From DATEPR01 sp036503065 (GTDB lineage: Bacteria; Actinomycetota; Actinomycetes; Mycobacteriales; Pseudonocardiaceae), in the NCBI GenBank assembly GCA_036503065.1, contig DASXXM010000068.1, positions 1 to 10,558 on the forward strand: a stretch of DNA of 10,558 nucleotides. Direction: 5' to 3'. Each line of letters starts with the position of its first letter. Position 1 is the stretch's first letter. The position numbers and the translations under genes were made by a program. The notes beneath the pieces were generated by a model. It made no database searches, was not told where the DNA came from, and saw only the letters and a list, made by a program, of their open reading frames with translations. Positions 1-6,084 of the stretch are shown here, piece after piece.

Positions 1-1054
1 CGGCAACGCGATCGCCGTCCCTGACACGCTCAGCGACGGGGTGTTCGGCGACGCGGTCGCGGCCGGGTCGAACGCGTGGGCCAACGGCAGCAACAACTCG
101 GCCCTGACCAGCGGCGGCAGCGCGACCACCAGCGCGGTCGACGGGTCCGGTGCGGGCAACGCGATCCAGGTGCCGGTGGCGCTGGACCCCGACGCGTTCG
201 GCAACGCGGTGAGCGCACTCGGGCACGCGACCGGCATCGCGGACAACGAGTCGATGATCAACAACGGCGGCGACACCACGACCGACGGCGGCGGTTCGCT
301 CAGCGCGTACAACTTCAACACCCCGCTGGGCGCCGACATCGGCGTCGTGGACGTGAACCCGGGGATCCTGGGCTCGGCCAACACGCTGGTCGAGGACAAC
401 AGCGTGTTGAACAACGGCTACGCCACTCCCGACAACAACGAGATGGCACTGCCGATCGTCGGTGGCGTGCTCGGTTACGGCACCAGCACCCCGGCCGCGC
501 CCGGCGGTCTGTCCGGCGCCGGTCTGCCCGGTGTCGGCCTGCTGGGCCAGCTCCCGCTCCTGTCCGGCGTGACCGGCGGCCAGGGCGGGACCGGCGGTGG
601 TCTGACCAGTGGCTTGACCAGTGGTCTGACCGGCGGTGCCACCAGCGGCCCGACGAGTGGCCTGACGAGCGGTTTGACCAACGGCGGCCTGACCAGTGGC
701 TTGACCAACGGCGGTCTGGTCAGTGGTCTGACCGGTGGTGGCCTGACCAGTGGGTTGACCGGTGGCCTGACCGGTGGCGGACTGCCGCTGCTGGGTGCGC
801 TGGGTGGTCTCGGTGGGTCGGGCGGCGCGCAGCCGCAGAGCCTGCCGGTCCAGGGCGTCAACCCTGGGCAACTGCCCAGCGTGCCGAAGCTGCCGCTGGC
901 CAACGCGGCCGTCGGCAAGATCTCGGACCTGCCCGTCCAGCACCTGACCGCGACACCCGCATCGATGCTGCAGGGCGCCCAGGCCATGAGCAAGGGAGCA
1001 CCTGGCATCTCGGGCGTCCTGCCCGTACAGCGCGGCCTGTTCCCGAAGATCTGA
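1..1054 (+). CDS. Secreted low-complexity protein with chaplin-like modules (5' end missing)
   Basis: The reading frame is open from base 2 to the TGA at 1052-1054, so about 350 C-terminal residues are visible and the start lies upstream. Two modules resemble the core of streptomycete chaplins: GNAIAVP...VFGDAV at visible residues 1-19 and GNAIQVPVALDPDAFGNAV at 52-70. Both lack the cysteines typical of chaplins. A Gly/Asn/Thr/Ser-rich stretch follows, then a Gly/Leu/Thr tetrapeptide tract (residues 201-260) and a Pro/Val/Leu-rich tail ending in LFPKI. There is no catalytic motif, no transmembrane helix near the C-terminus and no LPXTG sorting signal. Such composition is usual for exported surface or cell-wall-associated structural proteins of actinomycetes, so a role in the envelope or aerial surface is inferred. 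The chaplin relationship rests on motif resemblance only. No neighbour appears to share an operon with it. Confidence 0.72.
   Translation, partial: GNAIAVPDTLSDGVFGDAVAAGSNAWANGSNNSALTSGGSATTSAVDGSGAGNAIQVPVALDPDAFGNAVSALGHATGIADNESMINNGGDTTTDGGGSLSAYNFNTPLGADIGVVDVNPGILGSANTLVEDNSVLNNGYATPDNNEMALPIVGGVLGYGTSTPAAPGGLSGAGLPGVGLLGQLPLLSGVTGGQGGTGGGLTSGLTSGLTGGATSGPTSGLTSGLTNGGLTSGLTNGGLVSGLTGGGLTSGLTGGLTGGGLPLLGALGGLGGSGGAQPQSLPVQGVNPGQLPSVPKLPLANAAVGKISDLPVQHLTATPASMLQGAQAMSKGAPGISGVLPVQRGLFPKI
602..781 (+). repeat. In-gene tandem repeat encoding LTSG / LTGG / LTNGG units
   Basis: Visible residues 201-260 of the first gene are almost wholly built from four- and five-residue units (LTSG, LTGG, ATSG, PTSG, LTNGG, LVSG). 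At DNA level these are 12- and 15-base units of the form CTGACCAGTGGC with synonymous and single-residue changes. The reading frame is kept throughout, and unit length varies only by whole codons. This fits expansion and contraction by slippage or unequal crossover under coding constraint. The tract probably forms a flexible or stacked glycine-rich region. Confidence 0.85.
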
Positions 1055-1219
1055 AACGACGGAGAACCACACCCAGCGGCACCGAACCGCAAAACCGAAG
1101 AGTTGAGCCAAAAATCGCCACAGCATCCACAAAGTGGCAGCCCCCGCCCATCCCTAGGGGGGCGTCCCCTGTCCCATTCTAGTAGATTTACGGTGTGAAT
1201 TAAGGGGTTCGGGACCGGT

Positions 1220-1228
1220 TGTGGATAA
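1220..1228 (-). promoter_or_regulatory. Perfect DnaA box (TTATCCACA on the minus strand)
   Basis: The plus strand reads TGTGGATAA, an exact match to the bacterial DnaA-box consensus TTATCCACA in reverse. It also sits in the loop and right arm of a short inverted repeat (CCGGTT at 1215-1220, AACCGG at 1227-1232). Actinobacterial boxes are often TTGTCCACA, so this is the general consensus rather than the streptomycete variant. Confidence 0.55.
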
Positions 1229-1238
1229 CCGGGATGCC

Positions 1239-1247
1239 TGTGGATAA
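1239..1247 (-). promoter_or_regulatory. Second perfect DnaA box, same orientation
   Basis: This is another exact TGTGGATAA, 19 bases (start to start) from the first and in the same orientation. It lies five bases upstream of the terminator hairpin. A degenerate box in the opposite orientation (GCATCCACA, 7 of 9 matches) lies at 1123-1131. Confidence 0.55.
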
Positions 1248-1251
1248 GTCC

Positions 1252-1291
1252 CGCGGTCCGGGAGGCGAGACAGCCTCCCGGACCGCGTTTT
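1252..1291 (+). terminator. Intrinsic terminator, 15-bp perfect stem and T-run
   Basis: The arms CGCGGTCCGGGAGGC (1252-1266) and GCCTCCCGGACCGCG (1273-1287) pair perfectly around a six-base GAGACA loop. TTTTGTTG follows on the plus strand. No T-run follows on the other strand, so it ends transcription coming from the left. It lies about 200 bases past the stop codon of the secreted protein. Either that mRNA has a long 3' tail, or the hairpin ends a short transcript that begins in the spacer. Confidence 0.88.
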
Positions 1292-1403
1292 GTTGTAGGC
1301 TTGACTGTTCACGGTGAGCGGGCCGCGCCGGCACAAGACCGCGCGCGACTGCCGCCGCCGCATGCGTCAACGCCCGTGCCGCCGTGTTGAGCGCGAAGCG
1401 TTG

Positions 1404-2399
1404 ATGGGGAGTCGAAATTCGCTGGAGCATCCCGGCCGGCGCCGCGACAATGGCGCGGTGATCGGCCATCCCGTCCAACGTGCCTGGTATACCCGACACG
1501 GCCACCGCCCCGGGCGACCGACGGTGGCCGATCCGGGCGTCGGTGAACTGGTGGCGCGGCTTGCGCCGGGGACGGGACTCGTCGATCTGGGCGGGTCGGA
1601 CAGCCTCAACCTGCTGCTGGACGATCTCGGCATCGTGTTGCGGGTGAACAAGCCGTTCGTGAGCCGCCGTCACATACTGGCTGACCAGGAACTTCGGCGA
1701 TATCTCGCCGCACGGGGCATCGGCGTTGCCGCTCCGGTCGTCCGGCATGGTGTCTCGGTGTTCCGATGCGGGGTGTACTGGGCACAACTTGAGGAATACG
1801 TGCCAGACCTCACGCCGGCCACGGGGACCGCATTGTTCGTGGCGATCGGCGAACTCCACCGAGCGATGTCGGCATACACACGACCACGGCCGCGACCCCA
1901 GATCCGCACCTGCGTGTCACCGCGGACGCTCCGTCGGTGGCTGAACCTCAATCATGCCGCGGGCAGGGCGGACACCGCGGAACTCATCGGAATGCTCCGG
2001 CGCCAATGGGTACCATCAAATATATTGCCCACCCACCTGATCCACTACGACGCCCATCCGGACAACATACGGCAGACCGCGAATACGCCATGCTACCTCG
2101 ACCTGGGTGGCGCCGCCCCAGGGCCGAGAATCCACGACATCGCATACGCGCTCGCCTACACTCTGTTCGATTACCAGGAGACCGCCGACCTGGTCACATT
2201 TCCGTGGCCGGAAGTACCGAATTTCCTGAAGGCCTACGAAAAGAACGCGGGATCGCTCACGGACGAAGAGCACACAGCGCTGGCGCCGTACACGGCCGCC
2301 GTGCCGATCTACTACACCGTCTGCGACTGGGGCGACCGAGGCTTCGGCCACGTGGCCAGGTGGCTGCTGACACATCCCGATGCGCTCACCGGAAGGTAG
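1404..2399 (+). CDS. Phosphotransferase, APH (aminoglycoside phosphotransferase-like) fold
   Basis: From the ATG at 1404 this encodes 331 residues. Key motifs of the APH/choline-kinase-like superfamily are visible. The N-lobe has a Gly/Ser loop (LGGSDSLNLLL) followed by VLRVNK, which would bind ATP. The catalytic loop is HYDAHPDN (residues 214-221), equivalent to the family's HGDxHxxN motif, with D216 as likely base. YLDLGG follows with D233 in the place of the metal-binding Asp, then IHDIAYAL. The substrate cannot be told: the family covers antibiotics, sugars, choline, homoserine and protein targets. The start is uncertain: GTG 1314, ATG 1404 and GTG 1458 are in frame and none has a good ribosome binding site. 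Residues before about 1458 are Arg-rich and look non-coding, so GTG 1458 (313 residues) is a fair alternative. Codons are less GC-biased than in all neighbours (for example AAATATATT near 2017), hinting at acquisition by transfer. Its 3' end overlaps the convergent TetR gene by 14 bases. Confidence 0.75.
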   Translation: MGSRNSLEHPGRRRDNGAVIGHPVQRAWYTRHGHRPGRPTVADPGVGELVARLAPGTGLVDLGGSDSLNLLLDDLGIVLRVNKPFVSRRHILADQELRRYLAARGIGVAAPVVRHGVSVFRCGVYWAQLEEYVPDLTPATGTALFVAIGELHRAMSAYTRPRPRPQIRTCVSPRTLRRWLNLNHAAGRADTAELIGMLRRQWVPSNILPTHLIHYDAHPDNIRQTANTPCYLDLGGAAPGPRIHDIAYALAYTLFDYQETADLVTFPWPEVPNFLKAYEKNAGSLTDEEHTALAPYTAAVPIYYTVCDWGDRGFGHVARWLLTHPDALTGR

Positions 2400-2961
2400 C
2401 CCGGGCCGCCGCTTCGATCCCGTTGATCACCCGCGTGATGCGTGCGGCCGCCGTGTCCGGATCGGGTTGGCCCGCGTCCAGCCAGGCGATCACGGCCTCA
2501 TGCACGACGCCCGGGACGAGGTGACAGGCCCAGTCGGCCCAGGCCGGATCGGGGATGCCCGGCGCGAGGTGCCGGTGCGTGACCTGGTAGCTGACGGCCC
2601 GCATTCGGTCGACCTCGGCGCGGAACTCGGGTTCCCGGGCCGCGTGGTGGAACAGCAGACGGAAGCCGGCCGGGTCGGCGGTCGCGGCGGCCAGTAGGCC
2701 TGCGACGCTGAAGCGGTCGTAGTCGGGGGCGCCGGTCGCGGTGTGCAGGCGGCTTCGCATTCGGTCCAGGGCCGCCCGGTAGAGCGCGGTTTTGGACTCG
2801 AAGTGGGTGTAGACGACCATCCGCGTCACACCGGCTTCCGCCGCCACGTCGTCCAGGCTGGTCGCGGCGAAGCCGGACCTGGCGAAGGCCGATGTGGCCG
2901 CCGCCAGGATCTGCTCCCGCCGTTGTGCCCTGGGCAGCCGGCGGGTGGCCTCGGTGGACAT
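2386..2961 (-). CDS. TetR/AcrR-family transcriptional regulator
   Basis: This encodes 191 residues, a normal TetR length. The N-terminal helix-turn-helix domain is clear: RREQILAAATSAFARSGF (residues 14-31) leads to TSLDDVAAEAGVTRMVVYTHF (34-54) with the canonical Y-x-H-F end of the recognition helix. The rest (about 75-191) is a helical ligand-binding and dimer domain whose ligand cannot be read from sequence. The ATG at 2961 is chosen because GGAG lies nine bases upstream and the protein begins in typical TetR style. The frame stays open far upstream, but that part is antisense to the P450. It diverges from the P450 across 84 bases holding perfect inverted repeats, the usual layout of a TetR repressor controlling itself and its neighbour. 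Its last 14 bases overlap the phosphotransferase gene. Confidence 0.92.
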   Translation of the reverse strand: MSTEATRRLPRAQRREQILAAATSAFARSGFAATSLDDVAAEAGVTRMVVYTHFESKTALYRAALDRMRSRLHTATGAPDYDRFSVAGLLAAATADPAGFRLLFHHAAREPEFRAEVDRMRAVSYQVTHRHLAPGIPDPAWADWACHLVPGVVHEAVIAWLDAGQPDPDTAAARITRVINGIEAAARATFR

Positions 2962-2986
2962 GGCCCCAGTCTCCACCAAATGGACG

Positions 2987-3018
2987 TTGACACAAGAATC
3001 TATACACAGAAGTATAGT
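2987..3018 (+). promoter_or_regulatory. Probable P450 promoter
   Basis: There is a perfect -35 hexamer TTGACA at 2987-2992. Candidate -10 hexamers are AGTATA (3011-3016, 18-base gap) and the better-matching TATAGT (3013-3018, 20-base gap). The gap is longer than the usual 17 bases in both cases, so the promoter may be weak or activator-dependent. The -10 region is buried in the inverted repeat described next. Confidence 0.5.
3000..3017. promoter_or_regulatory. Likely TetR operator, CTATAC-N6-GTATAG
   Basis: The two 6-base arms CTATAC (3000-3005) and GTATAG (3012-3017) are perfect inverted repeats. They lie in the TetR/P450 divergent spacer and overlap the P450 -10 region. This is the most likely site of autoregulation and P450 repression by the adjacent TetR protein. 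Binding is inferred from position and symmetry. Confidence 0.6.
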
Positions 3019-3026
3019 TCGCGAAC
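3017..3026. promoter_or_regulatory. Ten-base perfect palindrome GTTCGCGAAC beside the operator
   Basis: This palindrome shares its first base with the end of the preceding inverted repeat and lies 19 bases upstream of the P450 start codon. It could be a second half of a compound operator or a separate protein site. It is short and GC-rich enough that chance cannot be excluded. Confidence 0.3.
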
Positions 3027-3045
3027 CGACCGAAGGGAGCACGAA

Positions 3046-4227
3046 ATGGACCTGCCCACGCTGCCGTTCGACCGACCGAACGTGCTCGACATCGCGCCCC
3101 GCATGCGCGAGCTCCAGGCCGACGGCCCGATCACCCGGGTTCGCACCTCGACCGGCGACGAAGCCTGGCTGGTCACCCGGTACGACGAGGTCAAGGCCCT
3201 GTTCGCGGACCCGCGGCTCGGTCGGTCGCACCCGAAGCCGGACGAGGCCGCGCGGGTCTCGCAGTCCGCGGTGCTCGGCGGCGCGTCGGACGGTTTCGAC
3301 ACGGAAGCGGCCGACCACGCCCGCATGCGTGCCCGACTGGTGCCCAGGTTCTCCGCCCGCCGGATGCGGGAGCTGAAGCCACGGGTCGAGGAACTGGTCG
3401 ACGACCTGCTGACCAAGCTCGAAGCGCGGACGCCACCGGTCGACCTGCACGAGGCGCTGTCGTTCCCGTTGCCGGTGCTGGTGATCTGCGAACTGCTCGG
3501 CGTGCCCTACGACGACCGCGAGCACTTCCGCACGCTGTCCACCGGCATCGCCGACCTGAACGACAACGCCCTCTCGACCGGCTCGTACCGGAAGCTGACC
3601 GACTACGTGCTGGATCTCGTGCGCCGCAAGCGAAGCGAGCCGGGGAACGACATGCTGTCCGAGCTGACCACCATCGAGGACGGCACGCTGACCGACGACG
3701 AGATCGCCCGTCTCGGCGCCATCGTGCTGTTCGCAGGTCACGAGACCACGGTCGTCCGGATCGACATCGGCACGCTGCTCCTGCTGCACACCACGGGCCG
3801 GTACCGGGCGCTGGCCGACGATCCGACCAAGGCGCCTGCCGCGGTGGAGGAGATCCTGCGGCTGAGCGTGGGCGGCAGCAACGGCATGCTCCGCTACGCC
3901 AGGACCGACGTGGAGATCGGCGGGACGCGGATCGCGGCGGGCGACGCCGTGCTGCTCTCGATCGGCGTTGCCAACCAGGACCAGCACGCCTTCGTCGACC
4001 CAGACCGGATGGACATCGACCATCCACAGGCCAACCCGCACCTCAGCTTCGGCCACGGCGCCCGCTACTGCATCGGCGCCGCACTGGCGCGGGCCGAGCT
4101 GACCGCCGTGTTCGAACGTCTCCCCGTCCGCTTCCCGAACCTGCGCCTCGCGGTGCCCCTCGAGGACCTGCGCTGGCGGTCGAACCTGCTGACCGGCGGC
4201 CTCGCCGAACTGCCGGTCACCTGGTGA
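3046..4227 (+). CDS. Cytochrome P450 monooxygenase, bacterial class I type
   Basis: This encodes 393 residues, the usual size of soluble actinobacterial P450s. The start ATG follows GAAGGGAG with good spacing; the frame is open further upstream but lacks such a site and overlaps the TetR gene. Diagnostic motifs are complete: I-helix AGHETT (residues 230-235) for oxygen activation, ExxR as E269-I-L-R272, and the heme loop FGHGARYCIG (335-344) with C342 as axial ligand. Position 340 is Arg where many relatives have His, a common variant. No membrane anchor is present, so it is cytoplasmic and would need ferredoxin and ferredoxin reductase, neither of which is in the window. The substrate is unknown; overall it resembles the broad CYP105/CYP107-like actinomycete group. 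It is probably controlled by the divergent TetR. Only three bases separate its stop from the convergent udh stop, and no terminator hairpin is seen there. Confidence 0.95.
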   Translation: MDLPTLPFDRPNVLDIAPRMRELQADGPITRVRTSTGDEAWLVTRYDEVKALFADPRLGRSHPKPDEAARVSQSAVLGGASDGFDTEAADHARMRARLVPRFSARRMRELKPRVEELVDDLLTKLEARTPPVDLHEALSFPLPVLVICELLGVPYDDREHFRTLSTGIADLNDNALSTGSYRKLTDYVLDLVRRKRSEPGNDMLSELTTIEDGTLTDDEIARLGAIVLFAGHETTVVRIDIGTLLLLHTTGRYRALADDPTKAPAAVEEILRLSVGGSNGMLRYARTDVEIGGTRIAAGDAVLLSIGVANQDQHAFVDPDRMDIDHPQANPHLSFGHGARYCIGAALARAELTAVFERLPVRFPNLRLAVPLEDLRWRSNLLTGGLAELPVTW

Positions 4228-4230
4228 GGA

Positions 4231-5052
4231 TCACAACGGGTCGTGGACGCCGAGCGGGATGGTGGTGAACTTGCCGCCGATGAACCCCGAGATGGGCCCG
4301 TCCGGCGCCCCGACCTTGTCGATGATCTCGGCGGCGAACTTCTCCGCGTTGTCCGTCGACCGGTAGCCCAGTTCCTCGGCCTCCCGCAGCGACGACACCC
4401 GCCGCGTGTTGTCCGAAACCCCCCAGATGAGGCGGTAGCCGGGATGGGGCGCGGTCAGGCACGCCTCGAACAACCGGCCCGCGTCGTCCGGCGACAGCCA
4501 CGTCGACAGGCCCCGGATGTCCCACGGGGCCACGAAACACGTCCCGATCCGCACGCAGATGACGTCCATGCCGAACCGGTGGTGGTACAGCGCGCCGAGT
4601 GCCTCGATGGCCGCCTTGCTGACCCCGTAGTAGGTGTCCGGCCGGGGCGACGAGTCCGACCGGAGGCCGTCCCGGCCGTCCTCGCCGACCACCCGGAACC
4701 CGACGGAATGGTTGCTGGACGCCAGGATCACCCGCATCACCCCGGCCACCCTGGCGGCCTCCAGCACGTTGTGCGTGCCGTCGATGTTGGTGGACAGGAT
4801 GTTGGCCCAGGTGTCCTCACGGCTCTGCCCGCCGAGATGGATGAGCGCGGTCACGCCGTCGAACGCCGCCGCCAGGGTGTCCGGATCGTTGATCGAGCCG
4901 GTGACGATCTCCACCGCCTCGCCGTCCTCAGCGGGAGCGGGCGGCACGATGTCCATCAGCCGCAGCACGCGGCCCGGCCTGCGCAGCCGGGTTCGCATGA
5001 ACTTCCCGACCCCACCGGACGCGCCGGTGATGAGAACCCGTTCCTCGGTCAA
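4231..5052 (-). CDS. udh: Uronate dehydrogenase (NAD-dependent, SDR/epimerase fold)
   Basis: This encodes 273 residues, close to characterised uronate dehydrogenases (about 265-270). It would oxidise D-glucuronate or D-galacturonate with NAD+ to the aldarolactone. Visible motifs are the Rossmann loop TGASGGVG (residues 9-16), IHLGG (71-75) after beta-4, ASSNH (111-115) with the active-site Ser, and catalytic Y142-x-x-x-K146 in YYGVSK. Family-typical stretches follow: VRIGTCF (168-174), LSTWLSPDD (182-190) and DNAEKFA (234-240). The ASSNH signature and C-terminal pattern separate it from general sugar epimerases and match, from memory, the Agrobacterium enzyme. The start is a TTG at 5052, with AAAGGA eight bases upstream; no better start exists before the Rossmann loop. 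It lies 31 bases behind the IclR gene on the same strand, so the two are probably cotranscribed. It functions with kdgD and gudD across the divergent spacer. Confidence 0.88.
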   Translation of the reverse strand: MTEERVLITGASGGVGKFMRTRLRRPGRVLRLMDIVPPAPAEDGEAVEIVTGSINDPDTLAAAFDGVTALIHLGGQSREDTWANILSTNIDGTHNVLEAARVAGVMRVILASSNHSVGFRVVGEDGRDGLRSDSSPRPDTYYGVSKAAIEALGALYHHRFGMDVICVRIGTCFVAPWDIRGLSTWLSPDDAGRLFEACLTAPHPGYRLIWGVSDNTRRVSSLREAEELGYRSTDNAEKFAAEIIDKVGAPDGPISGFIGGKFTTIPLGVHDPL

Positions 5053-5083
5053 CGGGACCGTCCTTTTCCTGGTGGCGGGTGGG

Positions 5084-5923
5084 TCAGCGGATGCCGGCGC
5101 GGCGCAGTCGCTGGCTCAGGTCGTCGGTGACCTCGGCCAGCAGTTCGCCGATCCGCCGGGTTTCCGAATCGGTCGCCTGGGCGGCCGGCATCGAGCAGCT
5201 CAACGCGTCCGTCGCGGGAATGCGGTACGGGACCACGGCGGCGACGCACGCGACGCCCGCCGTGCCCTCCTCGTGCTCGAAGGCGTAGCCGCGCTCGCGC
5301 ACGACAGCCAGCTCGTCACGCAGCTTGTCCCGTGACGTGATCGTGTTCTCGGTGAGCGGCGCAAGCGACTTGGGCAGCAGCCCGGTCAGCTCGCTCTCGG
5401 TCAGCTCGGCCAGCAGCGCCTTGCCCAGCGACGTGGCATAGGCGGGCAGTGTGCGGCCGACGCGGGACACGAGGTGCATCGAGTGCCGGGACTCCCTGGT
5501 CTCCAGGTAGACCACCTGCCCGCCGGACAGCCGGGCGTAGTGCGCGGTGAAACCGGTCTGCTCCCGCACCCGTTCCAGCGCCTCGGTGGCGTGCGGCATC
5601 GCCGGGTCGCGGTCGAGGTACGCGGTGCCGCAGATCAGCGCGCGGACGCCGAGCCGGAACCGGGTGCCGCCGGTGTCGGTCTCGATCCACCCCGCGTCGC
5701 GCAGCGTGCGCAGCAGGCCGTGCAGGCTGGATCGGGGAAAGCCGGTGCGCACGTGCAGGTCGGCCAGTGACGTCCAGGCCGGGTTCTCGGCGAACGTCTC
5801 CAGCAGGTCGATCGTCCGCCGTGCAGATTTCACGCCGGTGCCGGCTTCCTCACCCGCCTCGGTCGGCACGACCTCCTGGGTCGTTTCGTCGTGGATCGCC
5901 TGCACCGCGGCCCGTCGTGCCAT
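5084..5923 (-). CDS. IclR-family transcriptional regulator of the uronate locus
   Basis: This encodes 279 residues. After a 30-residue polar N-terminal tail, a winged helix-turn-helix occupies residues 31-93 (SARRTIDLLETFAENP, then TSLADLHVRTGFPRSSLHGLLRTL). The IclR effector-binding domain fills about 105-275, with typical GRTLPAYATSLGKALLA (157-173) and GYAFEHEEGTAGVACVAA (212-229). The ATG at 5923 is preceded by GGGAGG at eight bases' distance; the longer open frame upstream lacks such a site. IclR proteins bind small acids and sugar-acid metabolites and often control aldarate and uronate pathways (KdgR is one). Its position between udh and the divergent kdgD operon suggests that it senses a uronate, aldarate or keto-deoxy intermediate and controls both directions. 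Repressor versus activator cannot be read from sequence. Confidence 0.92.
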   Translation of the reverse strand: MARRAAVQAIHDETTQEVVPTEAGEEAGTGVKSARRTIDLLETFAENPAWTSLADLHVRTGFPRSSLHGLLRTLRDAGWIETDTGGTRFRLGVRALICGTAYLDRDPAMPHATEALERVREQTGFTAHYARLSGGQVVYLETRESRHSMHLVSRVGRTLPAYATSLGKALLAELTESELTGLLPKSLAPLTENTITSRDKLRDELAVVRERGYAFEHEEGTAGVACVAAVVPYRIPATDALSCSMPAAQATDSETRRIGELLAEVTDDLSQRLRRAGIR

Positions 5924-5942
5924 AACGACTTCCTCCCTCGGG

Positions 5943-6012
5943 TGTCCCAGCGAATCCTCGTCCCCCGCGCGGGCGTTGACACCTGTGAGACACCACACTA
6001 ACTTCTGGGACA
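5943..6012. promoter_or_regulatory. Eight-base inverted repeat bracketing the kdgD promoter
   Basis: TGTCCCAG (5943-5950) and CTGGGACA (6005-6012) are perfect inverted copies 54 bases apart. They lie just upstream of the -35 and just after the -10 of the kdgD promoter. The arrangement could support looping or two half-site contacts by the IclR protein. An 8-base match across this distance could also be chance. Confidence 0.35.
5976..6004 (+). promoter_or_regulatory. Promoter of the kdgD operon, TTGACA-N17-TAACTT
   Basis: A perfect -35 (TTGACA, 5976-5981) is separated by exactly 17 bases from TAACTT (5999-6004), which fits the actinobacterial -10 pattern TAnnnT. Transcription would start near 6011, giving a leader of about 100 bases before kdgD. 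Confidence 0.6.
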
Positions 6013-6032
6013 AGATTCCTCTACTTGAAGTT

Positions 6033-6068
6033 TGTTCAGCTACATGTCATCGTTCCTGTATGTGAACA
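6033..6068. promoter_or_regulatory. Imperfect inverted repeat in the kdgD leader
   Basis: TGTTCAGCTAC (6033-6043) and GTATGTGAACA (6058-6068) pair at 9 of 11 positions across a 14-base gap. The site lies downstream of the predicted transcription start and could be an operator acting as a roadblock or an mRNA hairpin. Evidence is symmetry and location only. Confidence 0.3.
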
Positions 6069-6084
6069 CGGTTTCCCGAAACCG
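6069..6084. promoter_or_regulatory. Candidate IclR operator CGGTTTCCCGAAACCG
   Basis: Seven-base perfect arms surround a CC centre. The GTTTC/GAAAC core uses the same pentamers seen in IclR/KdgR-type operators, though here the arms have the opposite order to the KdgR consensus. It lies 29 bases upstream of the kdgD start and below the promoter, where a bound regulator could block transcription. Confidence 0.45.

Larger units (their letters stand above)
1055..1403. other. Intergenic spacer: AT-rich patch, DnaA boxes, terminator
   Basis: No convincing gene lies between the stop of the secreted protein and the likely start of the phosphotransferase. From left to right the spacer holds a weak GCCAC/GTGGC inverted repeat (1117-1138), an 8-base palindrome CCCTAGGG (1152-1159), an AT-rich patch around 1176-1206 containing a second CTAG, two TGTGGATAA boxes (1220-1247) and a strong terminator hairpin (1252-1291). 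Bases 1314-1403 can be read in frame with the next gene, but they would encode an arginine-rich stretch that does not look like protein. Confidence 0.6.

Noticed and set aside
602..781. CRISPR-like array
   Set aside because: Repeats are 12-15 bases, contiguous without unique spacers, and encode an in-frame peptide repeat.
475..1092. Proline-rich open frame on the minus strand opposite the Gly/Leu/Thr repeat
   Set aside because: The repeated codons make the complementary frame open automatically; it has no start context and no domain.
1176..1251. A full replication origin
   Set aside because: There are only two good DnaA boxes and no dnaA, dnaN, rep or partition gene nearby; recorded only as a DnaA-box pair.
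2743..3045. In-frame N-terminal extension of the P450
   Set aside because: It would overlap the TetR gene and the operator; a normal P450 N-terminus and a good ribosome binding site are at 3046.
2962..4056. Long open frame upstream of the TetR start on the minus strand, antisense to the P450
   Set aside because: It is Arg/Gly/Val-rich with no motifs and mirrors the high-GC third-position pattern of the P450; TetR begins properly at 2961 with a ribosome binding site.
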